This document shows, piece by piece, positions 1 to 6,756 of a DNA stretch of 10,628 bases. Position 1 is the stretch's first letter. Each line of letters begins with the position of its first letter. Source of the stretch: Nitrososphaerales archaeon TH5896 (lineage in GTDB: Archaea; Thermoproteota; Nitrososphaeria; Nitrososphaerales; Nitrososphaeraceae); NCBI GenBank assembly GCA_014523625.1, contig JAATVP010000106.1, positions 1-10,628 on the forward strand, in the 5' to 3' direction. The position numbers and the translations under genes are program-made. Under the pieces are notes generated by a model, which made no database searches, was not told the DNA's origin, and saw nothing but the letters and a program-made list of their open reading frames with translations.

Positions 1-142
1 TATGGACGATCGCAAACATGATATACAATTGATAGCGACGGAACATCAATTTATTAACCTTTGGATAACACAGCCATACGGGGGCCTCACGTAGCTCTGA
101 ATCCTACATCTTTGGTCTCTGATTGTGACGAACCGTTAGAAC

Positions 143-169
143 GATAAACGTTTCATTTGATAAATGTTT
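143..169. repeat. short direct repeat GATAAAYGTTT, two copies
   Basis: GATAAACGTTT at 143-153 and GATAAATGTTT at 159-169 are the same 11-mer with one C/T difference, their starts 16 bases apart. The first copy contains the 8-base palindrome AAACGTTT. It lies about 70 bases before the TATA box of the Mrp gene, so a protein-binding site is possible. In AT-rich DNA it may also be chance. Confidence 0.3.
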
Positions 170-235
170 TTGACGGTCTATCTCATTGGGAACGCCTTGA
201 AGCTGGTGGTCTCAAGCCAAGAAAATTGTTAACAA

Positions 236-244
236 TTTAAATAT
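236..244 (+). promoter_or_regulatory. TATA box of the mrp-dephospho-CoA kinase operon
   Basis: TTTAAATAT is centred about 28 bases before the ATG at 268. Archaeal transcription starts about 25-28 bases after the TATA centre, so the mRNA should begin at or very near the ATG and be leaderless. No Shine-Dalgarno sequence precedes the ATG, which fits. Confidence 0.65.
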
Positions 245-267
245 TGTGTGAACACTACTCGTAGCAT

Positions 268-1359
268 ATGACTAACGTGGATCAAGTAATGACCTCTCTC
301 AAGAAGATTATGGATCCAGAATTACACAAGGATATTGTATCTATGGGTATGATTAAAGATCTAAGTATTAAGGATAAAAAAGTATCTTTTACTCTTGAGT
401 TAACTACCCCTGCCTGCCCTTTCAATAGCGAAATTGAACAGGAAGTGAGAAATTCCATGCAAAGTATTGGAGTAAATGACTTGGATCTTAGGGTTACTGC
501 CAAGGTTATGGAAGGAAGAGCGATTTCAATGGATGAATTGCTCCCTAAGGTCAAGAATATTTTTGCGGTAGCCAGTGGAAAAGGGGGAGTAGGAAAGACA
601 ACCGTGGCAGTAAATCTGGCACTGGCATTGGCCAAATCTGGCGCTAGCGTTGGCCTTTTAGACGCAGACATTTATGGCCCTAGTGTTCCTTTAATGTTAG
701 GGATAAAAGATTCACCACCGATTGTAAATAATAAGATACAACCTGTCGTTTCAAACGGAGTAAAGGTCATTTCAATGGGCTTTTTTTACGAACAGTCTCA
801 ACAGGCGGGTATCTATCGTGGACCAATTGTTTCAGGAATCATAAAACAATTCATAACAGACGTAGAATGGGGAGAATTGGATTACCTTCTCATCGATCTT
901 CCGCCTGGAACAGGTGATGCCCCACTTACGATGGCTCAAACTCTTCCTATCACGGGTGTCCTAATAGTCACTACTCCGCAAGATGTGGCAATGAATGTTG
1001 CTATCAAATCTGTCGGGATGTTTAACAAACTTAACATTCCAATATTGGGAGTAGTTGAAAACATGAGTTTTCTTGTCTGTCCACATTGTGGCGAAAACAC
1101 TTACACGTTTGGCACAGGTGGCGGACAGAAGATAAGTGATAAGTTTAATGTACCATTCTTGGGTGAGATCCCTTTGCATCCTCTTATAAGGGAAGGAAGT
1201 GACCTTGGTAAGCCGGTTACGTTAGTGGAACCAGATTCATTGGCCGGTTTAGCATTTGGAAAGGTATCAAAACTGGTTGCGGGACGCATTAGCGTAATAG
1301 CTGCTACAGTTAGGGAGAATGATATTGCGGAAAAAGCTTCAACATCGCCTATGGAATGA
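268..1359 (+). CDS. Mrp/ApbC-type Fe-S carrier ATPase with N-terminal MIP18 (DUF59) domain
   Basis: This is a cytoplasmic P-loop ATPase of the Mrp/NBP35/ApbC family, whose members bind and transfer Fe-S clusters to apoproteins. The 363 residues hold a MIP18/DUF59 domain at about 4-85, with its conserved Cys50 in TTPACPF. The ATPase domain follows from about 97. It has the deviant Walker A GKGGVGKT at 104-111, the LLDADIYGPS motif at 130-139 and the switch DLPPGTGD at 210-217. CPHC at 271-274 is the cysteine pair that binds the bridging cluster between subunits. The fused layout and the length are usual for this family. The ATG at 268 is placed by the TATA box and no SD is needed. It is the first gene of an operon, and its stop overlaps the start of the dephospho-CoA kinase gene (ATGA). 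The family is secure, but the client proteins cannot be told from sequence. Confidence 0.95.
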   Translation: MTNVDQVMTSLKKIMDPELHKDIVSMGMIKDLSIKDKKVSFTLELTTPACPFNSEIEQEVRNSMQSIGVNDLDLRVTAKVMEGRAISMDELLPKVKNIFAVASGKGGVGKTTVAVNLALALAKSGASVGLLDADIYGPSVPLMLGIKDSPPIVNNKIQPVVSNGVKVISMGFFYEQSQQAGIYRGPIVSGIIKQFITDVEWGELDYLLIDLPPGTGDAPLTMAQTLPITGVLIVTTPQDVAMNVAIKSVGMFNKLNIPILGVVENMSFLVCPHCGENTYTFGTGGGQKISDKFNVPFLGEIPLHPLIREGSDLGKPVTLVEPDSLAGLAFGKVSKLVAGRISVIAATVRENDIAEKASTSPME

Positions 1360-1916
1360 GTCACGATGTGAAGCCAGTTCAAAAAGAGATTCTTGATCTT
1401 CTTAGGAAACCTCTCGGGGAGCTGATTAGCTATGATCAGGTTGAAAAGCACAAAATTATTGAGCTGCGCGAGGCTACTCGCAAGTTGATAACAGTAGGAG
1501 ATACGACCACTGCAAAAGTTATCAGTTTCAATATTGTCCCCGAGGTGAGTGTTGTTGATGGTTTTGAAAAAAGGGTAGTGTCCTCAACAAGCCTCTCTAG
1601 ACTGAAATCGATCATCGCAGCTCTCTCAGAACTGGAGCTCGTCGAACTTTCCTGCACAAATCAGCCGGGATCAATATCCCTAGAAGTTATCAAAATTCTC
1701 TTTCGTGCACTAATGAGTCACGGCCCCGTATTGATAAAGGTAATAGGCGAAGAGGACTTAATTGCACTTCCATTAATCGCTTACGCGCCAATAGATTCTG
1801 TAATTCTTTATGGACAGCCCTCAGAGGGGATTGTAGTTGTGAGAGTCGTGAATCGAATACAAGAAGTAGCTAAACATTTAATGAGGAGAATAGGATTCAA
1901 TCTTGAAGGGGTATGA
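1356..1916 (+). CDS. GTP-dependent dephospho-CoA kinase (DUF359 family)
   Basis: This protein should phosphorylate the 3'-hydroxyl of dephospho-CoA with GTP, the last step of archaeal CoA synthesis. Archaea use this family, characterised in Thermococcus, in place of bacterial CoaE. The 186 residues fit the family size of about 170-190. Diagnostic blocks appear in order: VGD at 47-49, VPEVSVVDGFEKR at about 61-73, the NQPGSIS loop at 102-108, GEEDLIALP at 131-139, and YGQPSEGIVVV at 152-162. The conserved Asp and Glu residues of these blocks are intact. The start overlaps the stop of the Mrp gene by 4 bases, so the two are very probably co-transcribed and translationally coupled. A second function is not suggested. 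Assignment rests on recalled family motifs rather than a search. Confidence 0.9.
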   Translation: MSHDVKPVQKEILDLLRKPLGELISYDQVEKHKIIELREATRKLITVGDTTTAKVISFNIVPEVSVVDGFEKRVVSSTSLSRLKSIIAALSELELVELSCTNQPGSISLEVIKILFRALMSHGPVLIKVIGEEDLIALPLIAYAPIDSVILYGQPSEGIVVVRVVNRIQEVAKHLMRRIGFNLEGV

Positions 1917-2033
1917 TGAAGTGGTGGCTGACTGAACAAATGGGTGATTGTATGCTTCTTAACTTTTCCTGACCCCGAATAATTTACTGCACGTTAATAG
2001 ACAAATACAAGATATGGTTATATTAGTGGTTTA

Positions 2034-2180
2034 TCATAACTGATGGCATTCACATTTACATCGTTTAATAGATAAATCGAATGAACAATCATTATTCCCG
2101 TCGCACGGTTCTCTCATAGGCCATTCCACCGGACAATCAGAGTGTCTTCCTTTCTTGCAAAAATAAGTGAGAAAAATCAA
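2034..2180 (-). CDS. small Cys-rich protein ending in CKCECH, probable metal binder
   Basis: This is a 48-residue frame that reads like a real protein although it has no ATG. It contains CKKGRHSDC at 8-16, C26, C32, and CKCECH at 41-46: seven cysteines and two histidines in 48 residues. A pattern of CxxGxHxxC followed by CxCxCH near the C-terminus occurs, from memory, in small uncharacterised archaeal and actinobacterial proteins. Such residues usually bind zinc or iron. I chose TTG at 2178-2180 because an in-frame stop lies four codons upstream (TAG) and no ATG or GTG precedes the first cysteine. A weak TATA-like AATTAAGG lies at about 2206-2213, suitably placed for a leaderless start. The function is unknown. 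The start is the least certain part, and an unusual start codon or a decayed N-terminus cannot be excluded. Confidence 0.6.
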   Translation of the reverse strand: MIFLTYFCKKGRHSDCPVEWPMREPCDGNNDCSFDLSIKRCKCECHQL

Positions 2181-2221
2181 CCCGATTGCCTATTCTATAA
2201 ATGTCCCTTAATTTTCTATAG

Positions 2222-2494
2222 TTATAAAAGGTCGATATTAAAAAGTTGAGGAGCATATATCGATCCCTCTCTCACCTTCCTTACCTTTGCAACCGATAGG
2301 TAATGCGGCCAAATTGTGACCATGATTGAACCCTCTGGCACCCCCTCAGGCGCAGTAATTACCAAAATGTCTTTGTCAGAAACCCCAATCTCAACCAATT
2401 TCAATTTACTTCTCTCGATCAATTCGTCAGGCATTCCACTGCTATAAAGGAACACTTTTCCGTCATATTGTAAATTCTCATCCATTGACCTCAT
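2222..2494 (-). CDS. small protein of unknown function, about 87-90 residues
   Basis: I do not recognise this protein. It is soluble and of mixed charge, with no cysteines, no membrane segment and no signal peptide. The middle (about 31-62) alternates strand-like and turn-like stretches, with EIGVSDKDILVITAPEGVPE at 35-54, and suggests a small alpha/beta fold. The frame opens with MRSMDEN, giving two possible starts. The TATA-like GCATATAGG at about 2509-2517 is 28 bases before the second ATG (2483-2485) but only about 19 before the first. Judged by the other promoters in this window, the second start (87 residues) is more likely. It is probably transcribed alone. Absence of competing frames and a good promoter make it a likely real gene. 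Confidence 0.7.
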   Translation of the reverse strand: MRSMDENLQYDGKVFLYSSGMPDELIERSKLKLVEIGVSDKDILVITAPEGVPEGSIMVTIWPHYLSVAKVRKVREGSIYAPQLFNIDLL

Positions 2495-2508
2495 AATGAG
2501 CCTTTTAT

Positions 2509-2517
2509 CCTATATGC
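2509..2517 (-). promoter_or_regulatory. TATA box of the unknown 87-90 residue gene
   Basis: GCATATAGG on the - strand is centred near 2513, which is 28 bases before the ATG at 2485. This favours that ATG over the one at 2494 as the leaderless start. Confidence 0.45.
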
Positions 2518-2623
2518 CTTTTTGATCATAGAGGTTAACACGAAGAATCAACTCTACGAAATTAAAAGTTGAACTTCACCATGCATATCGACCGCAAAGT
2601 GACCAAAAGTCAGTAGTAGGTCC

Positions 2624-2794
2624 TTAAAGAGCGTCGATGTGAAATTTTGACATACAACCGGTGCATTCATAAATTTCATCGCCTACCTGGCCACTCACAT
2701 TAAATCTTACGATCGTGGTGCATTTAGGACATCTTCCCTCTACAGTCCTGGTCTTCCGTATCGGCTTATTCCTTGTTTTTCTTCGGCTACCCAA
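2624..2794 (-). CDS. basic zinc-ribbon protein, Elf1-like
   Basis: This 56-residue protein starts with TTG. Its first 20 residues are strongly basic (MGSRRKTRNK, then PIRKTRTVEG). They are followed by a zinc ribbon with CPKC at 22-25 and CTGC at 44-47 and a strand-rich linker between the pairs. The layout MG-basic tail-CxxC-CxxC is that of the transcription elongation factor Elf1. Elf1 relatives have been reported in some archaeal groups, where a role at RNA polymerase or chromatin is supposed but not proven. The TTG at 2792-2794 is well supported: no ATG lies in frame before the ribbon, and a TATA box is centred 28 bases upstream. An Elf1 identity is an inference from layout. It could equally be another small ribbon protein. 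Confidence 0.7.
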   Translation of the reverse strand: MGSRRKTRNKPIRKTRTVEGRCPKCTTIVRFNVSGQVGDEIYECTGCMSKFHIDAL

Positions 2795-2817
2795 TTTGTA
2801 GAGATAGAGAATAACTT

Positions 2818-2827
2818 ATTTATAAAT
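2818..2827 (-). promoter_or_regulatory. TATA box of the Elf1-like gene
   Basis: TTTATAAATA on the - strand is a near-consensus archaeal TATA box centred 28 bases before the TTG at 2794. It predicts transcription starting at the TTG and is the main reason for choosing that start. Confidence 0.7.
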
Positions 2828-2873
2828 TTGGCCAACGTATAATTTGATCAGATGAAAAATAATCTAGCTCTAC

Positions 2874-3074
2874 CTAACTATGAGCTACTTGGTGCTTCTT
2901 ATTTCTCCGCAAGGTGATGATTCCTAAGGTCAGAAAGCCAACGCCGATAGCTAAGATCAGAAAATCGGCAGGGATTAAAAGTGACCAAGCTTCGTTAATC
3001 ATCCCAGCATAAAGAAACAAAGTTGATAAGAAAATCAAAGCAACACCTGTTATTGTTTCACCATTGATCTCCAT
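2874..3074 (-). CDS. small membrane protein with two transmembrane helices
   Basis: This 66-residue protein is of unrecognised family. Two hydrophobic segments, about 8-26 and 36-55, are joined by a short loop (NEAWSLLIPAD) and followed by a basic tail, RRNKKHQ. By the positive-inside rule the tail, and so also the N-terminus, face the cytoplasm, with the loop outside. There is no cleavable signal peptide. The ATG at 3074 is about 30 bases from a strong TATA box, so the mRNA has almost no leader. It seems to be a single-gene unit, upstream of and separate from the Elf1-like gene, which has its own promoter. No function can be inferred beyond residence in the cell membrane. Confidence 0.75.
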   Translation of the reverse strand: MEINGETITGVALIFLSTLFLYAGMINEAWSLLIPADFLILAIGVGFLTLGIITLRRNKKHQVAHS

Positions 3075-3100
3075 GACGATGAATTAAGCAATGTCCGGAC

Positions 3101-3108
3101 TTATATAC
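3101..3108 (-). promoter_or_regulatory. TATA box of the small membrane protein gene
   Basis: GTATATAA on the - strand is centred about 30 bases before the ATG at 3074. It predicts a transcript with a leader of at most a few bases. Confidence 0.65.
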
Positions 3109-3186
3109 AAATCCTTCCGACTCAATTAGCGGCGTGATTCAATCAATTCTGGCAAATTCCAGTCATAAGCACCAACGCTCAAACTA

Positions 3187-4197
3187 CTAATCTACATATA
3201 AATAAGACATGACGCCCCTTGTAAATTCTTCAGTAGTAAGAGTGCCACCCAGATCTTTTGTTTTCTTGTTTTCAGTCAACATTCGCAATATCGCATTCTC
3301 TATCCGATCTCCCTCTAGCGTGGCTTGCTTGTCGCCGCGTTCTGCACCCAACCACTGAAGCATCAATCGAGCCGAAAGCAAGATAGAAGTAGGGTTTGAA
3401 ACATTCTTCCCTTGGATATCGAAAGCTGCTCCGTGAACCGGTTCAAACACCCCAAAATCGTTTCCTATGTTTGCTGCTGGACCCATTCCGAGTCCTCCGA
3501 CTACTTGTGCAGCCTCGTCGGATATAATGTCGCCAAAGAGGTTTGAAGTCACGATTATGTCGAAATCCTGAGGTTTCCGAATAAGATTCATCGCACATGC
3601 ATCTACGTACATCTCTTCGAATTGAATGTCGGGGTTTAATGATGCGATTTCGGAGCACACTCTCCTGAACATTCCGTCACTTTCCTTCAATACATTCGCT
3701 TTGTGAACTAAACTGACCCTTCTCTGTCTATTTCTCAGCTTGGCCAATTTGAATCCGTATTGAGCTATTCTTTCAATGGCTTTTTTACTGGTCCGCCTGA
3801 GTGAAATAACAGTTTCTTCGTCTGACCAAAATTCCCATCCAAGGTACAGGTCCTCAGTATTCTCCCTCACTACTACAAGATCAATATTGTTATGCAGAGA
3901 ATTTGCATTAGGATATGCCTTTAAAGGTCTGATATTCGCATACAAGTCGAAAAGCTGTCGAATGACGAGTATTACATCAGCAGCGCTTTCTCCAACTGGT
4001 CCTTTCAAACATGCATCTGATCTACGAATTTCAGATAACGTGAAATCTGGTAAGGCCTTGCTAAACCGTTTAAGTGCACCATCCCCTGCCTCTACGGGAA
4101 CTAAGGAAAATTTCACTGACGAATAATCACTTATTGCGTTTAGGATACACGTCGCCGAATCGATCAATTCTGGACCTATCCCATCGCCCCTGAGCAT
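3187..4197 (-). CDS. leuB: 3-isopropylmalate dehydrogenase, archaeal type
   Basis: This enzyme oxidises and decarboxylates 3-isopropylmalate to 2-oxoisocaproate with NAD+, in leucine synthesis. The 336 residues show the family order: RGDGIGPE at 3-10, KGPVGESAADV at 65-75, substrate arginines R80, R90 and R111, and Tyr118 in VRENTEDLYLG. Lys166 lies in HKANV, metal-binding Asp199, Asp223 and Asp227 follow, and the NAD motif EPVHGAAFDIQGKN is at 252-265. KGPVGESAADV and VRENTEDLY closely resemble Sulfolobus LeuB. Homoisocitrate or isocitrate dehydrogenase activity is a possible alternative, but the leucine/valine gene context favours leuB. Oddly, the first ATG falls inside the first beta strand. 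In-frame codons before it read RYNIA, as family members do, but contain no ATG, GTG or TTG. It follows ilvN after 153 bases. Confidence 0.88.
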   Translation of the reverse strand: MLRGDGIGPELIDSATCILNAISDYSSVKFSLVPVEAGDGALKRFSKALPDFTLSEIRRSDACLKGPVGESAADVILVIRQLFDLYANIRPLKAYPNANSLHNNIDLVVVRENTEDLYLGWEFWSDEETVISLRRTSKKAIERIAQYGFKLAKLRNRQRRVSLVHKANVLKESDGMFRRVCSEIASLNPDIQFEEMYVDACAMNLIRKPQDFDIIVTSNLFGDIISDEAAQVVGGLGMGPAANIGNDFGVFEPVHGAAFDIQGKNVSNPTSILLSARLMLQWLGAERGDKQATLEGDRIENAILRMLTENKKTKDLGGTLTTEEFTRGVMSYLYVD

Positions 4198-4300
4198 TGC
4201 TATGTTATATCTAGTCGTTTTAGAGCACCACTGTTAAGGGTTCACGATTACCCCATCCCGAATACATCTGAGAGGTGTTGAATCTCCTTAATATGGTATC

Positions 4301-4317
4301 AAAAAGTCTATTTTTCA
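4301..4317 (-). terminator. possible T-rich terminator after ilvN
   Basis: Just after ilvN the - strand has two T-rich stretches, including a run of five T at 4301-4305, in the 153-base gap before leuB. Archaeal transcription often ends at such runs. There is no clear hairpin. If it is used, leuB needs its own promoter. Confidence 0.3.
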
Positions 4318-4350
4318 AACTCGCCGATCTGATCCGTATCGAATTGAGGA

Positions 4351-4875
4351 CTAAGCCGCTCCTCTGGGCAAAGCAGAAACACCGGTACGTGCCAGTTGAA
4401 CAACGCCGAAGTCTGATACCAAATTCCTAAAAGCGTCAATCTTGCTCGGAGTGCCTGTGATCTCAACCGTTAGTGTAAATTTGTCTATGTCTAGTATTTT
4501 TCCACGGAAAACAGAAGCAAGATTAGTAATTTCCGCCCTAGATGTCGGATCCTGAGCATTCATTTTTATGAGAGCCAATTCCCTATAGACTGTGTTACTT
4601 TTATTCAGTACCCGCACTTCGACTACATCAATAAGTTTTCGAAGTTGTTTCACAAGCTGATCTAATGTGCGATCATCACTTCTAGTGGTTATGGTCATTC
4701 TCGAAAGGTCGCTAGACTCACTGTAGCCTACAGTAATACTTTCAATGTTGAAATTTCTAGCCCTAAACAAATTAGTGACTCTAAAGAGAACTCCTGGTTT
4801 ATCCTCCACTAAAGCAGATAGAATATAAACATCGTCAGAAGTCTTTTTTTCTGGAATGTACCCGGTTTGACTCAT
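4351..4875 (-). CDS. ilvN: acetohydroxyacid synthase small (regulatory) subunit
   Basis: This subunit activates the catalytic subunit IlvB and makes it sensitive to feedback inhibition, usually by valine. The 174 residues start with an ACT domain at about 17-91. EDKPGVLFRVTNLF at 24-37 and FNIESITVG at 42-50 match the effector-binding loop of IlvH, with Gly28 and Asn43 at the positions of the valine-site glycine and asparagine. The C-terminal domain includes FRGKILDI at 123-130. The length is typical of archaeal and bacterial IlvN/IlvH. The first 16 residues are a short non-conserved extension. It starts 14 bases after the ilvB stop, and a GAGGT Shine-Dalgarno overlaps that stop, so the two are one operon and are made together. 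Conserved effector residues suggest that feedback inhibition is retained. Confidence 0.95.
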   Translation of the reverse strand: MSQTGYIPEKKTSDDVYILSALVEDKPGVLFRVTNLFRARNFNIESITVGYSESSDLSRMTITTRSDDRTLDQLVKQLRKLIDVVEVRVLNKSNTVYRELALIKMNAQDPTSRAEITNLASVFRGKILDIDKFTLTVEITGTPSKIDAFRNLVSDFGVVQLARTGVSALPRGAA

Positions 4876-4882
4876 CTGTCCA

Positions 4883-4890
4883 TGTAACCT
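4883..4890 (-). promoter_or_regulatory. Shine-Dalgarno site of ilvN overlapping the ilvB stop
   Basis: On the - strand the ilvB stop TGA runs into GAGGT, about 10-12 bases before the ilvN ATG at 4875. This is an internal gene of an operon, and it has an SD, unlike the promoter-proximal genes in this window, which appear leaderless. Confidence 0.5.
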
Positions 4891-6605
4891 CAGGAACCAA
4901 CAATCATATCCTTTAGTCCTGTTCCAGGTGCAACAAATGGATAAACGTCTTCCTCTGGGTCGATTGGAATGTCTATTACCGTGGCCAAGTTGCTCTTTAG
5001 TGCTGATCTAATTCCGTTCTCTAATTCCGAAATGGACTGTACTTTTATTCCTTGGGCACCGTATGCATCTGCAATTTTAGCGTAATCAGGGCAATTATGA
5101 AGATGAACCCCTTCATATCTTCTATTATAGAATGTTCTTTGCCATTGAGCTACCATTCCGAGCATGTAATTATTCAGTAAAACAACTATGACTGGGAGAT
5201 TTTCTAATACAGATACAGCAAGAGAATTTTCACTCATATTAAACGATCCGTCACCTGCAATATCGACAACAGGCACATTCTGTCGGGCAGCCTTAGCTCC
5301 AATTGCGGCAGGAAAGCCAAATCCCATAGTCCCAAGTCCGGTTGAACTGAAGAAGGTTCCTGGAGAGATGACATCAAAATGGAGCGAAGTCCACATCTGG
5401 CACTGTCCCACCTCAGTTGTAACGATGGCGTTATTGGGAAGTACCTCTCTCAATTTCTTAAGAACCTTTCGGGCAGTGAGATCTCTCGGGTAGTCCTTGA
5501 TGCTCTCAGTATAATAGTCTATGAGCTCTTTTCTTCTCTGCAACCAAGAGTTTTCCTCAGTACCATGCTTGACCATTTTTTTATTCAGGAACTTGATCAT
5601 AGTTTTCATGGATGATTTTACATCTCCAACAATGGCAACATCTACAGTCTTATTCTTGCCAATTTCAGCAGGATCTATATCCATATGAATTATGTTCATA
5701 CCTTTACCAAACTCATCAAATCTTCCGACCGATCTATCGGAAAATCTTGCACCAATTGCGAGAATACAATCTGCTTCTAAAATGATTTTGTTAGCCTCAG
5801 CATGCCCATGCATCCCTATAGGTCCCATAGCTAGGGGATGATTTTCAGGGAATGAACCTTTTCCCTTGAATGTTGTAACTACTGGTGCCATCAGCAATTC
5901 TGCAAGGACTTCCAATTCTGAAAACGCTCCGGCCAGTATTACGCCACCACCAGACATAATAATAGGGCGCTGGGCCGCCAATAACAATTCAGTAGCCTTT
6001 CCGATGGTTGAAAGATCGCTTTCAATAGCTGGATTATATCCCCTCACTTTTATTAAATCGGGAAATTCTATATCCTGAATATCCTGTTGAACGTCTTTTG
6101 GAATGTCGATTAGGACTGGACCTGGCCTACCACTTTCAGCAATGTAAAATCCCTTCTTAACGGTTTCGGGTATCTCGATAGCCTTTCTAGGCTGAAATGT
6201 ATATTTTGTACACGGGTTTGCAATTCCTATTATGTCTGTTTCCTGAAAGGCGTCTTTTCCTATCATCTCCAAAGGTACTTGACCGGTGACTGCAACCATG
6301 GGAGAAGAGTCTGCGTAAGCTGTCGCTATTCCTGTTATCAAATTTGTTGCTCCAGGGCCTGATGTTGCGAAACATACCCCAGCCCTCCTTTTTGTTCTGG
6401 CATAGCCGTCTGCCATGTGAGCAGCAGATTGTTCATGTCTGACAAGAATGTGTCGGATCTTTGCATCTACCAGTGCGTCGTATATGGGAAGATTTGCTCC
6501 TCCTGGGAGACCAAAAACAATGTCAACTCCTTCTTTTTCCAGAGACCGCATCAGGGCTTCCGCTCCCTTCATCCTTGTCACAATATCAACTTTCCTCCAC
6601 AACAC
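4890..6605 (-). CDS. ilvB: acetohydroxyacid (acetolactate) synthase large subunit
   Basis: This is the thiamine-diphosphate enzyme that joins two pyruvates to acetolactate (valine, leucine), or pyruvate and 2-oxobutyrate to acetohydroxybutyrate (isoleucine). The 571 residues cover the N-terminal TPP pyrimidine domain with FGLPGG at 31-36 and catalytic Glu58 in RHEQS. The central FAD-binding domain is at about 190-345, and the C-terminal domain has the TPP/Mg motif GDGSF at 451-455 through NN at 478-479. LGMVAQWQ at 482-489 includes Trp488, the residue that in known enzymes favours 2-oxobutyrate. This supports a biosynthetic AHAS over a catabolic acetolactate synthase or another TPP enzyme. 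The ATG at 6605 is near a TATA-like ATTATTTG (6623-6630). M12 is another possible start. ilvN follows after 14 bases. Confidence 0.95.
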   Translation of the reverse strand: MLWRKVDIVTRMKGAEALMRSLEKEGVDIVFGLPGGANLPIYDALVDAKIRHILVRHEQSAAHMADGYARTKRRAGVCFATSGPGATNLITGIATAYADSSPMVAVTGQVPLEMIGKDAFQETDIIGIANPCTKYTFQPRKAIEIPETVKKGFYIAESGRPGPVLIDIPKDVQQDIQDIEFPDLIKVRGYNPAIESDLSTIGKATELLLAAQRPIIMSGGGVILAGAFSELEVLAELLMAPVVTTFKGKGSFPENHPLAMGPIGMHGHAEANKIILEADCILAIGARFSDRSVGRFDEFGKGMNIIHMDIDPAEIGKNKTVDVAIVGDVKSSMKTMIKFLNKKMVKHGTEENSWLQRRKELIDYYTESIKDYPRDLTARKVLKKLREVLPNNAIVTTEVGQCQMWTSLHFDVISPGTFFSSTGLGTMGFGFPAAIGAKAARQNVPVVDIAGDGSFNMSENSLAVSVLENLPVIVVLLNNYMLGMVAQWQRTFYNRRYEGVHLHNCPDYAKIADAYGAQGIKVQSISELENGIRSALKSNLATVIDIPIDPEEDVYPFVAPGTGLKDMIVGS

Positions 6606-6734
6606 ATCAAATGAAACGGAACCAAATAATCTGTCTTCGTTATTTTCCTTTCATCATACAAGCATGAATGCCTCAACAACATATTTCAAATTATGTATCT
6701 GACCAGATGCTAAATATAATTTATAAGTGTTATT

Positions 6735-6756
6735 CTAAAGTCAAAAGTCAAACAAT
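6735..6756 (-). terminator. possible T-rich terminator after the LsrF-like gene
   Basis: Directly after the stop of the aldolase gene the - strand is T-rich, with GTTTGAC and TTTTGAC repeats and no hairpin. This resembles oligo-T termination regions of archaea and would end the dehydrogenase-aldolase operon before ilvB. Confidence 0.35.

Larger units (their letters stand above)
1..267. other. upstream region of the Mrp gene, no convincing gene
   Basis: I see no gene that can be supported on either strand. The + strand frame starting at base 2 is open to a TAG at 92-94 and could be the last 30 codons of a gene entering from the left, but nothing in it is recognisable. The region holds the promoter of the Mrp gene and a short direct repeat, both listed separately. 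Confidence 0.5.

Noticed and set aside
1..45. Short - strand frame beginning ATG TTC CGT and leaving the window
   Set aside because: Only about 15 codons are visible, with no placed TATA box, so a gene cannot be supported.
2..94. Open + strand frame of 30 codons at the left edge
   Set aside because: It could be the 3' end of a gene from outside, but nothing in it is recognisable and 30 codons is within chance expectation.
195..220. Possible tRNA or hairpin around CTTGA...TCAAG
   Set aside because: The stem is only 5 base pairs and no cloverleaf, anticodon arm or acceptor stem can be drawn around it.
282..671. 129-codon - strand frame opposite the Mrp gene
   Set aside because: It is a shadow of the Mrp ATPase coding sequence with no domain of its own.
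1916..1972. 18-codon frame starting on the stop of the dephospho-CoA kinase gene (ATGAAGTGG)
   Set aside because: The overlap with the stop resembles operon coupling, but the peptide is very short and has no motif.
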